Part shown: positions 1-10,222 of the stretch, one piece after another
How the letters are laid out: each line of letters begins with the position of its first letter
Numbering within the stretch: the stretch's first letter is position 1
Assembly: GCA_036365455.1 (NCBI GenBank)
Contig: JAWQUS010000010.1
Span: 14,826,501-14,890,500 of the forward strand
Source of the DNA: Macrosoma leucophasiata
Lineage: Eukaryota; Arthropoda; Insecta; Lepidoptera; Hedylidae
Reading direction: 5' to 3'
Length of the DNA stretch: 64,000 bases
The notes under the pieces: model-generated
What the model saw: only the letters and a program-made list of their open reading frames with translations
What the model was told of the DNA's origin: nothing
The model's database searches: none
Position numbers and translations under genes: made by a program

Positions 1-276
1 CGTTAAGGGCGTGTAGTTTACATTGTTTCTGACTGATTTGTCTATGAAACACCCTATCCCAAATCTAACCGTTTTCGAGATATTTAAATTTAATTGTTTT
101 TAATAAAAAATCTCCTTAGTTATTTTGAAATTTATAAGTGTTATTATTACTGTAAGTCGATTTTTGCATGTGAAATAAGATGCTTTATAACCACAATAAC
201 CAAAATTTTACATAAAATGAATAAATAATTCGTTGCAGACGTTCTAAACTTATAAAAAGGAACATAAAATTCGCAC
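1..276. other. AT-rich sequence, no gene seen
   Basis: No coding potential or recognised repeat was found. A short CA run at about 275-288 forms the junction with the truncated mariner. Confidence 0.4.
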
Positions 277-858
277 ACACACACACAACATCACCTTATT
301 GCGAGTTAACCCGGGTTTCGTCACAGTCTGTGAAGCCTGACTGGCCTTTGACCACGACCTTTTTCGCACGTTCTTGTTGTACGTGATCCAGTTTCATCAC
401 CAGTTATCAGCTTCTTCAAAAATGATTCGGTTTCATTACGTCGTAATAAAGAATCACAAATGAGTACACGGTTCGTTAGGTTTCTTTCAGTGAGCTCATG
501 AGGTACCCAAATATCGAGTTTGTTTTGTACCCAGCTTTTTTCAAATGCGCCAAAACTGTTTTGTGATCAATTCTCAGTTCTTCAGCTACGTCGTAACCAC
601 TGATATGTCGATCTTGCTCTGCTCCACTTTTTCAAAAATGGCATCCATTTTATCCGTAATAGGGCGACCAGAGCAAGGTGCATCTTTGACATCAAAATTT
701 CCGGATTGAAAACGCTTAAACCAATTTTGTGCTACTCTCACAGACACTGCACTAGGTCCATAAACATCGCAAATTTTTTTCGCGGTTTGCGTTGCGTTTT
801 TACCTTTTTTGTAGTAAAATTTTAAAATGTATCGAATTTCTTCATTAGATTCACTCAT
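277..858 (-). pseudogene. mariner transposase, N-terminal remnant
   Basis: The reading frame opens with MSESNEEIRYILKFYYKKG and continues through the paired-type helix-turn-helix of mariner transposases, including the family motif WFKRFQSG near residue 50 and GRPITDK near residue 64. This copy has the cleanest N-terminus of the three mariners here. Near 610 a small insertion (GAGCAGAGCAAG where the 23-kb copy has GAGCAAG) shifts the frame, so residues after about 80 are out of frame. Homology continues beyond that to the segment after the first catalytic aspartate (GDEKW), where the element is cut off. It cannot encode an active transposase. Mariner assignment is secure; the subfamily is not determined. 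Confidence 0.9.
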
Positions 859-1029
859 CTTGACAGTACGAAAAACAAATGAAAATCACACATTTTCCTA
901 ATTTGAATTAGGAATTATGTTCTTTAACTTTCAATGATACCAAAACCAGCCAGATACAAATACTACAGCCAAAGAGATTTTATTACAAGTTCATACATAC
1001 TATAATGCGAAAAGACTTTTTCCCCAACC
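277..1029 (-). mobile_element. mariner copy 1, truncated
   Basis: The outer terminal repeat (GGTTGGGG on the minus strand) ends at 1029 and is followed by TA, the mariner target. The sequence matches the copies at 22.8 and 33.9 kb through the left terminal repeat, the leader, the N-terminal half of the transposase and part of the catalytic domain. It stops at a CA run, so the downstream part and the other terminal repeat are missing. Confidence 0.9.
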
Positions 1030-1048
1030 TATTAATTGATTTGATAGT

Positions 1049-1318
1049 TTTGACTGGTGGTTGAGTGCCAGTGTTATAGTTTGCATTACCTACTACGCCG
1101 CATTACCTTAACTATTTGTCACCAAACGGTAAAGTTCAGCAGTATCGTGTTCCGGGCAGGAGGTAATGTATGGCTCTGTAATTCCTGGCACAGAGGTATA
1201 ACAACTTAAACCTCAGAAATGGCAACGAATCTACATTTGAATCTCTGATTTTTATGTAGAATGTTTATCAGTGTAACCTACACTGATTACAGTATTCAAT
1301 TGCCATTAACTTTGTTGG
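1049..1318 (+). repeat. LR1 repeat, degenerate copy
   Basis: It retains the order of LR1 blocks: GGTGGT start, GTTCAGCA.TATCGTGTTCC, GTAATGTA.GGC, GGCACAGAGG, CCTCAG, and the final C-A-T-T block. Divergence is high, so this is an old copy. Confidence 0.6.
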
Positions 1319-1443
1319 CTACAGATTAACGCCCCTGTGTGTGTCCACCTCACCATCCTTTTCCCTCTCAATCGATAAACTGATAAACCTGTTCTTAAAT
1401 GATAATATTAATTCAGTGTTCCAATGAGTTTTTTGGAAACGCG

Positions 1444-1757
1444 CATGGCCCCGCGGCTGGTGTAGATTGCTAGCGATCTACTTGGTTAAGCGATACGGGC
1501 GCGGTCGAGTGTGTGATGGGTGACCGCTAATGGCAAATTAAAATGTTTTGTTTTCGCGTTTCCGGGCTTCGGAGGGCACGTTAAGCCGTCGGTCCCGGTT
1601 GCTATCGATAGATAGCAGTCGTTAAATCTTGTCGGAGGCCTTATGGGCGGCCAACCCGCATTAGAGCAGCGTGGGGGAGTAAGCTCTAGGCCTCCTCCCA
1701 AAAAAGGGGAGAGACTTGTGCCCAGCAGTGGGACGTATCAAGGGTTGCCATTATTAT
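1444..1757 (+). repeat. LR2 repeat (about 315 bp)
   Basis: It begins CGCGCATGGCCCCGCGGCTG, contains CGATACGGGCGCGGTC and CTTCGGAGGGCACGTTAAGC, and ends CCCAGCAGTGGGACGT followed by an ATT-rich tail. Four further copies occur in this window. The conserved 3' end with a trinucleotide tail suggests the 3' end of a non-LTR retrotransposon, probably RTE-like, or a SINE that shares it; this is inference. Confidence 0.75.
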
Positions 1758-3040
1758 TAATGAGTTTTTAAAGTGCCTTGTGAGTTCTACACAGAAGTTG
1801 AATGCCTCAGGAGTTGAAAATAAACTTTAGAAACCTGTCTGATTTTTAAATTAAAACAGTGAGATTATTCAAGAACAGAGATATAAGGAGTTCACGTATG
1901 TACTCTGTCTACCCCGTAAGGGACCTGGCATGATACATATATACTTCTATCAGTATTTTTTTATTTTTTTTTGTTATAAATATATTACAGAAAATAAACT
2001 CCGCTTAGAAAAAATATCGATAACACCTACGTGCCATATTGAATCGTCCTTTATTTGATCTTTCCTTGTAACCTCTAAAATCAGCAATACTCGTTTTTTG
2101 CTCTATGAGTGAATACAAGATTTATGGATCCTGTTCGATTTCTTATTTCTTTTATCAACCGTCTATCGTATATCACTTACTTAACGTGGGTTATTCGTCT
2201 TTTTAGGATTTCTGAGCGAATGATGTGCAATAAATTATGACCGAATCAAGAACTGCCACTTAGCTTCATCATCATTTCTTTAGCTGTATCACGTAGTCTT
2301 GACGGGTTCATAAGTATAAAAAAACGAGCAAGTGCGAGTTGGACTCGCCTTTGAAAGCATAATTGAAGGATTATGAAAAGGATGCAGTTAAGGATGGCAA
2401 AGGCGAAGACCATCTTTTACTGTATCCGTATAAATTTGTGTGTTTAGACGGACAAAATAAAAAATAAATAGGTACATGTGAGGTTCAATGTCATCGGCGT
2501 ACCAGAAAGCTTTTTCCGGAACTGTGATTTTTATTGTGTTCTATTAATAGAATAGATCGGTATTATTCACAAGTTATATAAATATTACTATGTTTTTGGA
2601 CGTAGTAGCGAGGTGATACGAGTTCAATTTCAGTCTTTTATTTCGATATTTCACGGATAGAGATATTCGTTTGTAGAGCTCATGAGCTTATACAACCAAT
2701 ATCAACCTAGCGCTTAGGTAAGCTTTATTCTAGGTTTTCTCTAATCCCTGCGTGTAGCAAGCATACTCATGTTTAAAACACAGTCATGGTTATTATTTAT
2801 TCAATATTTGAACGAAAATGATGTGTCAGCGCACATTTAGTTCATATGATTAAAGATTCTATTCCTAAAGACAAACGTGTTCTAGCATTGTTTCATCGAA
2901 GTAGTATATATATTTGGTAGGCACTATCTAATAATTTTAGATAATTAATTTCTCTGTGATTTCAATGGATAAAGTAATGAAGAAGCGTAGGAGAATATTA
3001 TATTCCCTTACTTTACCCCTAATATTTATACCAGAATGAA
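1758..3040. other. AT-rich sequence without a gene
   Basis: No convincing ORF or splice-site pattern. Around 2320-2350 the motif CGAGCAAGTGCGAGTTGGAC resembles a dispersed insect repeat family, but the match is short. Confidence 0.35.
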
Positions 3041-3375
3041 GAGCGCATGGCCCCGTGGCTGGTGTAGATCGCAAGCGATCTTCTCGGTTGTGCGATACGG
3101 GCGCGGTCGGGTGTGTGATGGATGACCGCTAGTGGCAAAATTAAAATGCGCGTTTCCGTGCTTCGGAGGGCACATTAAGCCATCGGTCCCGGTTACTATC
3201 GATAGACAGCAGTCCTGTCAAACCTGTCGGAGGCCATATGGGCGGTTTGAAAACATCCGACAACGGGTTGGCCACTAACCTAGAGTAAGCTCCTCCTAAG
3301 CCTAAGGCCTCCACCCAAAAAGGGAAGAGACTCGTGCCCAGCAGTGGGAAGCTTCAAGGGTTGGCATTTTATTAT
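3041..3375 (+). repeat. LR2 repeat
   Basis: Same block order as the copy at 1444, from GCGCATGGCCCCGTGGCTGG to CCCAGCAGTGGGA, followed by ATTTTATTAT. It includes the GGTTTGAAAACATCCGAC block that is missing at 1444. Confidence 0.75.
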
Positions 3376-3569
3376 ACCCATAATATTGCCCTCGAACTTT
3401 CTCTGTGAGCTCTGTCATCTGGTATTGTAATTGCACTAGCTTATTTGTAAGTTTCTCTTCATCGATGTCATTTTTCGTCATTATACCTAATATCGACAAT
3501 GTTATAAGATTGGTATATCCTGGTTAAAAGGTATTTGTCTAATTCAAACATAGAACACCGTTATACATT

Positions 3570-3714
3570 ATAAGCTTATTTTTATTTTCCCCTTCTCATT
3601 GCACTACATAAAATATTTATTCACTACCTAAAGGTTGACTGGGAGATAATGCTTATTAGCATTAAGTCCACTGCATGTTCATAATTGTGCAAGAAAGAAT
3701 AAATAAATAAACAC
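3570..3714 (+). mobile_element. 3' tail of a CR1/Jockey-like element
   Basis: The segment with AAGGTTGACTGGGAGATAA, TAGCATTAAGTCC and a final AATAAATAAATAAA matches the 3' end of the non-LTR element at 25.94-26.08 kb. It is a 5'-truncated insertion with only 3' UTR left. Confidence 0.7.
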
Positions 3715-3829
3715 CCACATTTTTATGAATTATATATAATACGATCATTGCTCGAAATTTTATATATCCGAATATAAAACTGTTTGATTCAATTATCAAA
3801 AAGTGTAAGTATCAATTCTAAAAAACATT

Positions 3830-3915
3830 TGTCATAATAAGATACAAATATGACTTCGTAAATAAGACAGCGTCTGCCGTCGATTACCATATTCGATGTT
3901 TTCAGCATAGCATTC
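3830..3915. repeat. left part of an older repeat, interrupted
   Basis: Matches 13,740-13,831 at roughly three quarters of positions (shared AGCATA.CATTCAT at the end). Its continuation, matching 13,853-13,945, is found at 8,334-8,420 on the far side of the retrotransposon. Confidence 0.6.
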
Positions 3916-4275
3916 ATTTTTTATTTTTTTTTTTTATTTTTATTTATTTATGAATACACAGTGAAATACATATTTGCCGATCAGCTTCACTCCCTTAAAC
4001 CAGAGATGGTTTGTACGGAAGTTGCAATTCCTCATTAAACTTATTATTAGTAATAGATACGTTATACAAGAATAAGCATATCATGTTTGTTTAACAAAAT
4101 GTGAATCACACGCGGGTTATTTGAAATAATTAATCTAATGCGTAAACAACACAGTAGGTAAGCAATCGGCGACTCGGTGCCGAGCAGACAAAAGAAACAA
4201 GTTATCGGACTTGCACCTACAGGCTGTTCCAATTTTACGGCACTTATTTTTTTTTTTCTTATAATTTTTCTGAAT

Positions 4276-7212
4276 TCATAGTGTAGAAAAGTAGTGTTGT
4301 TTAATTACGTTTTTAAAATTTTTCTGGTTTAGTTTATTTTTAAGGTCGGGTGGCAGTTTGTTTATTAATCTCGGCAATAAAAAAGCTGTGGTGCGTTCTC
4401 CATAAAAATTTGCTGCTGATATTTTTTGCAGGAGCTCTTTTTTTATTTGCCGAGTATATATATTATGGTTTATAATTTTGTTATCTTTATACTTGAGATA
4501 ATTTTCAATAATTAGCATTTGTTCAACTTTCTTATGTATTGGCATAACATTACAGTATTTAAATATTCCTATTTCATCATTAATTAAATTTGTTTTTATT
4601 TTATTTGGTAAAATTACTTTCAATATTCTTACTTGTAGTCTAAATATTTGATCGATATATGACTTGAACGTTCGACCGTAGCTGCTAAGACCATAAGCAA
4701 TTATACTTTCCGCCAATGCTTTATACAGTTGAAGCAATATATTATAAGGGACTCTGTTTTTTACTATTTTAAATTTTGCCATAATTGCTCTCAACTTTGC
4801 ACATGTCGCTTCTATGTGTAGCCTCCAAGTAAATCTATGGTCAATTGTCAATCCCAAATATGTGTACCGCTGTACCTGCTCAATTAATTCACAACCACGT
4901 ACAACACAGTTCGGATCATGCAAACACTGATGGCTATGTGCTATTAATTTTATATATTGAGAAGTTCGATTGTGACTGGAACAAATATGCATGAGCTTAG
5001 TTTTTTGTGCATTTAAAACTAGTCCTGCATCATGGGACCATTTACATAAAAGGTCAAACTCCTCCTGCAGTATACCAATTGCCCTATTAATATTTTTGTC
5101 ATCGGCTATGAGACATGTGTCATCTGCAAATTGCAAGATTTTGCATTTTTTAATGATATTATTAATATCATTAACATAGGAAATATAATGTAATGGCCCT
5201 AACACAGATCCCTGAGCTGTTCCATTTGTAACACTTATTTCTCTACTATAATCTTCTCCAATTTTTACACGGTATGTTCTATCTTCTAAGTAATTATTAC
5301 ACCATTTTAATAGAGAACCACGAATTCCGTTATCACCTAACTTATTTATCAATGTGTTATGCCTAAGAGTGTCAAATGCTCTACTATAATCGATAAAGAC
5401 TATAACCACATGATGTTTGTTATTTAAGCATGCATTTATATGATCACTAAAATCGGATAACAATTGAGAGGTACTTTTGTGACGCTGGAATCCAAATTGA
5501 TTTTTTGACAATATTTGATTTTTGGAGTAAAAGTCATGGATTTCATCAGCTATATACTTCTCTACAATTTTATCTATAATTGGTAAGATCGTAATCGGCC
5601 GATAGCTATCACAGTCCTGCTTGTCTCCCTTTTTATATATAGGTCTTACAACACCTGATTTTAGTTCTTTCGGGTATATACCCGTTTTGACACTCCTAGT
5701 AATCAAATGTGCTATTGGTCCTGCTAGTTTTTCAGACAAAATTTTGACGTCTATTGGCCGAATGGCATCAATACCGCAACTTTTATTACATTTAATATTT
5801 TGCAAATAAGTTTGAATCCTCATTGGTTTCGGTGACCTAAATAATATAGTTACATTTGATTCCTTACGGTAACTATCTCTATGAAGAAGTTTACTGTTAC
5901 AGTCAATAATTATATTTTTAACAGCTTTTCCAAATCCTTCAGCAAATTTGTTGGCTATTTTTATCTCAGTATCGTAATCTAAATTTTTATCAAATGCTTT
6001 CATAATTACCTCATCTAATGAATCTTTTATGCGTCCAGTAAGTTTGTTCAAAATATGCCACAATTTTTTTGGATCATTGCGATTTAGTTTAATGTTATGT
6101 TTATAATATTTATTTCTTGATTTTTCAATTGCTTTGTTAGCTTTGTTTCTTAATTTATTATACTCTAGAATTAATATTTTATTATTGCTATCTTTTTTCA
6201 TTTCAATAAATTTTTTATCTCTTAATTCACACATATTTAAAACTTTTTTATTTAACCAAATATCCATTTTTCGTTTAGAATTGCCGACATGTGTGATATA
6301 TTTAGCTTTTTCACAACACTGCTGTATAGTTTTTTTTATAGAATTATATATTTCATTAGGGCATTCAATCTCATTTATTGTTTTAAAATCAATTTTATCA
6401 AATTCTGTTTTTAAAATTTTGTAATTATATTTTGTGATGTATTTTGGAGCAACCTGTACATAGTCCCCGTAGTTGCAAGTGACTATTGTAAGGCGATGGT
6501 CGGCCAGTACAGTACCAAGCGCTGCGCAGTGCACGGCTAGTGCGCGGGATCTAACAAAAATGTGATCGATACAGCTTTTTGTTAATTTATCCTTTCTTAA
6601 TTCTATTCTTGTGTTATCGGAGATCCCGCACACTAGGCCATGGCTGTAAAGCATATCTAAATAATGGTTTCGGATGCTACTACATACATTTATATTTATA
6701 TTGACATCGCCCAAAAGTATTAAATCTCCTGTGGAATGTGAATTTAAAATATTGTTTAGTTCACGTAAATATAAATTCTTACATTTTGCCGGTGGTCTAT
6801 ATACTGCACAAAGAGTGATGGAAGTGTTTTTATGTGTTGTTAAATTACCCACTATGCATTCTAGGGATATCGTTGTTGTGAATGACATTTTGAATTTGTG
6901 TTTATTTAAAATATAAACGATGATACCGCCACCTTTTTTATATTTCCGTAACTCTTTGTACATGTAATAGCCGGGGATGTTATACAGTGAGCTTACACTA
7001 TCAGAAATACCTACTTCCGTTAAAACGATCACGTCTATTTGTATTTTTGAACTGTTAATTAGCAACTCAATCTTAGAAAAATTCTTAATTAGGGATCTAA
7101 TGTTCACATGGATGCAGTTTAATCTATTTAGAGATTTAGGTATCCTATCAACATATGAAGATAAATTAGGACAATTTTCTATTTCTAATACGCTAGTGTC
7201 AGTTACCGACAT
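4276..7212 (-). CDS. non-LTR retrotransposon ORF2: endonuclease and reverse transcriptase
   Basis: This 978-residue protein has an N-terminal apurinic-type endonuclease (about 30-245), whose expected residues are present: Glu66 in LTEV, Asp169/Asn171 in LGDVNIN, Asp216-His217 in SCIDHIF and the final Asp238-His239 in ADHRL. The reverse transcriptase spans about 515-790 and shows FIDYSRAFD (first catalytic Asp near 608), NGTAQGSVLGP and the FADD box at 695-698. A C-terminal region follows, rich in Lys and without an RNase H. In this family the endonuclease nicks the target and the polymerase copies the RNA from the nick. Length and domain order fit the CR1/Jockey group. No stop or frameshift interrupts it, unlike every other transposase or polymerase gene in the window. 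The start is the first ATG after the ORF1 stop. Confidence 0.95.
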   Translation of the reverse strand: MSVTDTSVLEIENCPNLSSYVDRIPKSLNRLNCIHVNIRSLIKNFSKIELLINSSKIQIDVIVLTEVGISDSVSSLYNIPGYYMYKELRKYKKGGGIIVYILNKHKFKMSFTTTISLECIVGNLTTHKNTSITLCAVYRPPAKCKNLYLRELNNILNSHSTGDLILLGDVNININVCSSIRNHYLDMLYSHGLVCGISDNTRIELRKDKLTKSCIDHIFVRSRALAVHCAALGTVLADHRLTIVTCNYGDYVQVAPKYITKYNYKILKTEFDKIDFKTINEIECPNEIYNSIKKTIQQCCEKAKYITHVGNSKRKMDIWLNKKVLNMCELRDKKFIEMKKDSNNKILILEYNKLRNKANKAIEKSRNKYYKHNIKLNRNDPKKLWHILNKLTGRIKDSLDEVIMKAFDKNLDYDTEIKIANKFAEGFGKAVKNIIIDCNSKLLHRDSYRKESNVTILFRSPKPMRIQTYLQNIKCNKSCGIDAIRPIDVKILSEKLAGPIAHLITRSVKTGIYPKELKSGVVRPIYKKGDKQDCDSYRPITILPIIDKIVEKYIADEIHDFYSKNQILSKNQFGFQRHKSTSQLLSDFSDHINACLNNKHHVVIVFIDYSRAFDTLRHNTLINKLGDNGIRGSLLKWCNNYLEDRTYRVKIGEDYSREISVTNGTAQGSVLGPLHYISYVNDINNIIKKCKILQFADDTCLIADDKNINRAIGILQEEFDLLCKWSHDAGLVLNAQKTKLMHICSSHNRTSQYIKLIAHSHQCLHDPNCVVRGCELIEQVQRYTYLGLTIDHRFTWRLHIEATCAKLRAIMAKFKIVKNRVPYNILLQLYKALAESIIAYGLSSYGRTFKSYIDQIFRLQVRILKVILPNKIKTNLINDEIGIFKYCNVMPIHKKVEQMLIIENYLKYKDNKIINHNIYTRQIKKELLQKISAANFYGERTTAFLLPRLINKLPPDLKNKLNQKNFKNVIKQHYFSTL

Positions 7213-7264
7213 TTTATAAATTTTAAAGTTTTAACACGGGATTAAACAAATTAACACTAAATAT

Positions 7265-8245
7265 TTATGAATTTTGTAAGAGATCGTAGATATCTTCTTC
7301 GGAACGAATTACGAAAACCTTTGCCTTTTCTACTTTGCGAACCATAATTTTACCGTTTTTACACCAAACATATTTAAATTTTTCCCTTAACTCTTGCTTA
7401 GATTTCCACAGTAAGTTTTTGTTGTATGGTGTTAGAGCTTCTCTTATGAATACCTTTTCATATGAAATAGTGGGTTCTGAATCCGGTAATACATCAGATA
7501 CGGTCATTCGCTTCTCACTCGCCGCTGTAATCCATTTAGTTTTAGTGTGCAGATCTACAATCTCCATTTCTATTAATCCTAGTTTGCCTTGTCTTGTTGG
7601 ATGGCGATAGATTTGTTTTACATCTTCCACGCATAAACATAACTTTTCCGCTACTCTATGAGTTATAGATTTCAAATTTTCATTTTCTCGATGAGGTATA
7701 CCTGTAATTTCTATCTTGTTGCTAATATTTTTCTGCTCTGCTTCATTCATCTTCTGTTCTAAAGCGTTAATTCGGTTTTCCAAATGCACATTTTTGTTTC
7801 TTAGATCGATGTTTTTCTTTTCTAGATCTTTTATTATTTGTTTGAGGGCTTCGGTATTTTCTAAGCACTCATCAACTTTGTCACCTAGATATTGCACTGA
7901 TTTAGTGACCTCATTGATCTCTCTTTTTAAGATACGATCTACGTGCTTTGCTATATCAGCTGTTAATTTGTCCGAATTGATGGAGACGACATTGTTACCT
8001 TGATTCATAACTTCTTCATCTTCATCGAAGTCATCATCAGGGGCTACAATTGAACTTTTACGCCTTATCTTCGAACAGTCGTTGCAGGTCCACTCTAGGT
8101 TTTCAGTAGCGCGAATGGCATTGAGTTGTTTGTTAGTAAGACCTGAACATTCCGTCTTATCATGCACAATAACACTACATTTATTACACTGAAATCCAGG
8201 ATATCTTTTATTCACAATTTTTTTACATTGCGCGCACTTTAGCAT
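7265..8245 (-). CDS. non-LTR retrotransposon ORF1: PHD-like zinc finger, coiled coil, RNA-binding domain
   Basis: This 326-residue protein begins with a C4HC3 PHD-type pattern: Cys4, Cys7, Cys20, Cys23, His28, Cys33, Cys54 and Cys57, with Trp52 before the last pair. An acidic stretch (DDDFDEDEE) lies near 70. A long coiled coil occupies about 95-175, rich in heptad Leu/Ile and Asn/Lys. The remainder, from KIEITGIPHRENENL, resembles the RRM-like and C-terminal domains of L1/CR1 ORF1 proteins. Such proteins coat element RNA and chaperone reverse transcription. ORF2 starts 50 bp downstream, the usual bicistronic layout. An identical protein is encoded at 8788-9768. Family assignment is firm; the function of the PHD finger is not known from sequence. 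Confidence 0.92.
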   Translation of the reverse strand: MLKCAQCKKIVNKRYPGFQCNKCSVIVHDKTECSGLTNKQLNAIRATENLEWTCNDCSKIRRKSSIVAPDDDFDEDEEVMNQGNNVVSINSDKLTADIAKHVDRILKREINEVTKSVQYLGDKVDECLENTEALKQIIKDLEKKNIDLRNKNVHLENRINALEQKMNEAEQKNISNKIEITGIPHRENENLKSITHRVAEKLCLCVEDVKQIYRHPTRQGKLGLIEMEIVDLHTKTKWITAASEKRMTVSDVLPDSEPTISYEKVFIREALTPYNKNLLWKSKQELREKFKYVWCKNGKIMVRKVEKAKVFVIRSEEDIYDLLQNS

Positions 8246-8333
8246 GGTGGGTAGTTTTTAGGAACTTTTGAAAAGTATAACCGTGCTTACTCTCGAACGT
8301 CAGAGCGAGGAATGATGTCATACACACATCCGA

Positions 8334-8420
8334 CAGCCTTCATACATAATAATGCGTAAAAAATATTTGTATATTTTACACGTTTATCTTTTCTGCCTCA
8401 TATCACGTAATTCGTGATAT
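8334..8420. repeat. right part of the interrupted older repeat
   Basis: Starts AGCCTTCATACATAATAATG and matches 13,853-13,945. The same segment recurs at 9,857-9,943 because it is inside the tandem duplication. Confidence 0.6.
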
Positions 8421-8699
8421 ATTTGGGTATTTTGGATACAACATTTGATTTAGAAGAATTAGAAGTACGGAGAAAGACTCACCATGTGCCAGTTAAATCA
8501 AAGGCGGCGAATCAATTTTTTTTTTTTCAGTGAATTACTTTATTTAAAAATGTTTTCGATTGCATAAAATAAAATGTTTCCGTAACCGTATCACATTTTA
8601 AAGGTACGACTGCGAACAGGAGAATTTTGTCATGAAATATTTAGTTATCAAAAAATATGTTCAGCCCTGAGCTATCCGTATACAGGGTTAATTTAAATT

Positions 8700-10222
8700 T
8701 TCTATTTCTAATACGCTAGTGTCAGTTACCGACATTTTATAAATTTTAAAGTTTTAACACGGGATTAAACAAATTAACACTAAATATTTATGAATTTTGT
8801 AAGAGATCGTAGATATCTTCTTCGGAACGAATTACGAAAACCTTTGCCTTTTCTACTTTGCGAACCATAATTTTACCGTTTTTACACCAAACATATTTAA
8901 ATTTTTCCCTTAACTCTTGCTTAGATTTCCACAGTAAGTTTTTGTTGTATGGTGTTAGAGCTTCTCTTATGAATACCTTTTCATATGAAATAGTGGGTTC
9001 TGAATCCGGTAATACATCAGATACGGTCATTCGCTTCTCACTCGCCGCTGTAATCCATTTAGTTTTAGTGTGCAGATCTACAATCTCCATTTCTATTAAT
9101 CCTAGTTTGCCTTGTCTTGTTGGATGGCGATAGATTTGTTTTACATCTTCCACGCATAAACATAACTTTTCCGCTACTCTATGAGTTATAGATTTCAAAT
9201 TTTCATTTTCTCGATGAGGTATACCTGTAATTTCTATCTTGTTGCTAATATTTTTCTGCTCTGCTTCATTCATCTTCTGTTCTAAAGCGTTAATTCGGTT
9301 TTCCAAATGCACATTTTTGTTTCTTAGATCGATGTTTTTCTTTTCTAGATCTTTTATTATTTGTTTGAGGGCTTCGGTATTTTCTAAGCACTCATCAACT
9401 TTGTCACCTAGATATTGCACTGATTTAGTGACCTCATTGATCTCTCTTTTTAAGATACGATCTACGTGCTTTGCTATATCAGCTGTTAATTTGTCCGAAT
9501 TGATGGAGACGACATTGTTACCTTGATTCATAACTTCTTCATCTTCATCGAAGTCATCATCAGGGGCTACAATTGAACTTTTACGCCTTATCTTCGAACA
9601 GTCGTTGCAGGTCCACTCTAGGTTTTCAGTAGCGCGAATGGCATTGAGTTGTTTGTTAGTAAGACCTGAACATTCCGTCTTATCATGCACAATAACACTA
9701 CATTTATTACACTGAAATCCAGGATATCTTTTATTCACAATTTTTTTACATTGCGCGCACTTTAGCATGGTGGGTAGTTTTTAGGAACTTTTGAAAAGTA
9801 TAACCGTGCTTACTCTCGAACGTCAGAGCGAGGAATGATGTCATACACACATCCGACAGCCTTCATACATAATAATGCGTAAAAAATATTTGTATATTTT
9901 ACACGTTTATCTTTTCTGCCTCATATCACGTAATTCGTGATATATTTGGGTATTTTGGATACAACATTTGATTTAGAAGAATTAGAAGTACGGAGAAAGA
10001 CTCACCATGTGCCAGTTAAATCAAAGGCGGCGAATCAATTTTTTTTTTTTCAGTGAATTACTTTATTTAAAAATGTTTTCGATTGCATAAAATAAAATGT
10101 TTCCGTAACCGTATCACATTTTAAAGGTACGACTGCGAACAGGAGAATTTTGTCATGAAATATTTAGTTATCAAAAAATATGTTCAGCCCTGAGCTATCC
10201 GTATACAGGGTTAATTTAAATT
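8700..10222. repeat. 1,523-bp tandem duplication, unit 2
   Basis: Direct repeat of unit 1, with no difference found by eye, including the 12-base T run near 10,040. It ends inside the left terminal repeat of the MITE at 10,206, which continues intact beyond this point. Confidence 0.95.
8788..9768 (-). CDS. second copy of the retrotransposon ORF1
   Basis: The 326-residue product is identical to the protein encoded at 7265-8245, with the same C4HC3 finger, coiled coil and C-terminal domain. It lies in unit 2 of the tandem duplication, upstream of the complete element in its transcriptional sense. It is followed by the ORF2 start codon and about 12 further codons (8735 down to 8698), and then by the end of unit 1, so no second polymerase exists. 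Transcription starting in this copy would read ORF1, the intervening flank, ORF1 and ORF2. The identity implies a recent event or an assembly error. Confidence 0.9.
   Translation of the reverse strand: MLKCAQCKKIVNKRYPGFQCNKCSVIVHDKTECSGLTNKQLNAIRATENLEWTCNDCSKIRRKSSIVAPDDDFDEDEEVMNQGNNVVSINSDKLTADIAKHVDRILKREINEVTKSVQYLGDKVDECLENTEALKQIIKDLEKKNIDLRNKNVHLENRINALEQKMNEAEQKNISNKIEITGIPHRENENLKSITHRVAEKLCLCVEDVKQIYRHPTRQGKLGLIEMEIVDLHTKTKWITAASEKRMTVSDVLPDSEPTISYEKVFIREALTPYNKNLLWKSKQELREKFKYVWCKNGKIMVRKVEKAKVFVIRSEEDIYDLLQNS

Larger units (their letters stand above)
3917..8333 (-). mobile_element. full-length CR1/Jockey-like non-LTR retrotransposon
   Basis: On the minus strand the order is short 5' UTR, ORF1, 50-bp spacer, ORF2, 3' UTR, then an A-rich tail (T-rich at 3917-3945, with AATAAA). 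The limits are inferred from the paralogous sequence at 13.74-13.95 kb, in which the two flanks are nearly contiguous. An internal A-run (T run at 4247-4257) lies just behind the ORF2 stop and could be an alternative 3' end. No clear target-site duplication was found. Both ORFs are open, so the copy may be competent for retrotransposition. Confidence 0.8.
7177..8699. repeat. 1,523-bp tandem duplication, unit 1
   Basis: Every position checked recurs 1,523 bp downstream in unit 2. The unit runs from inside the start of ORF2, through ORF1 and the 5' UTR, into flanking DNA, and ends with the terminal bases of a MITE (CAGGGTTAATTTAAATT). The junction shares AATTT with both breakpoints. Confidence 0.95.
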
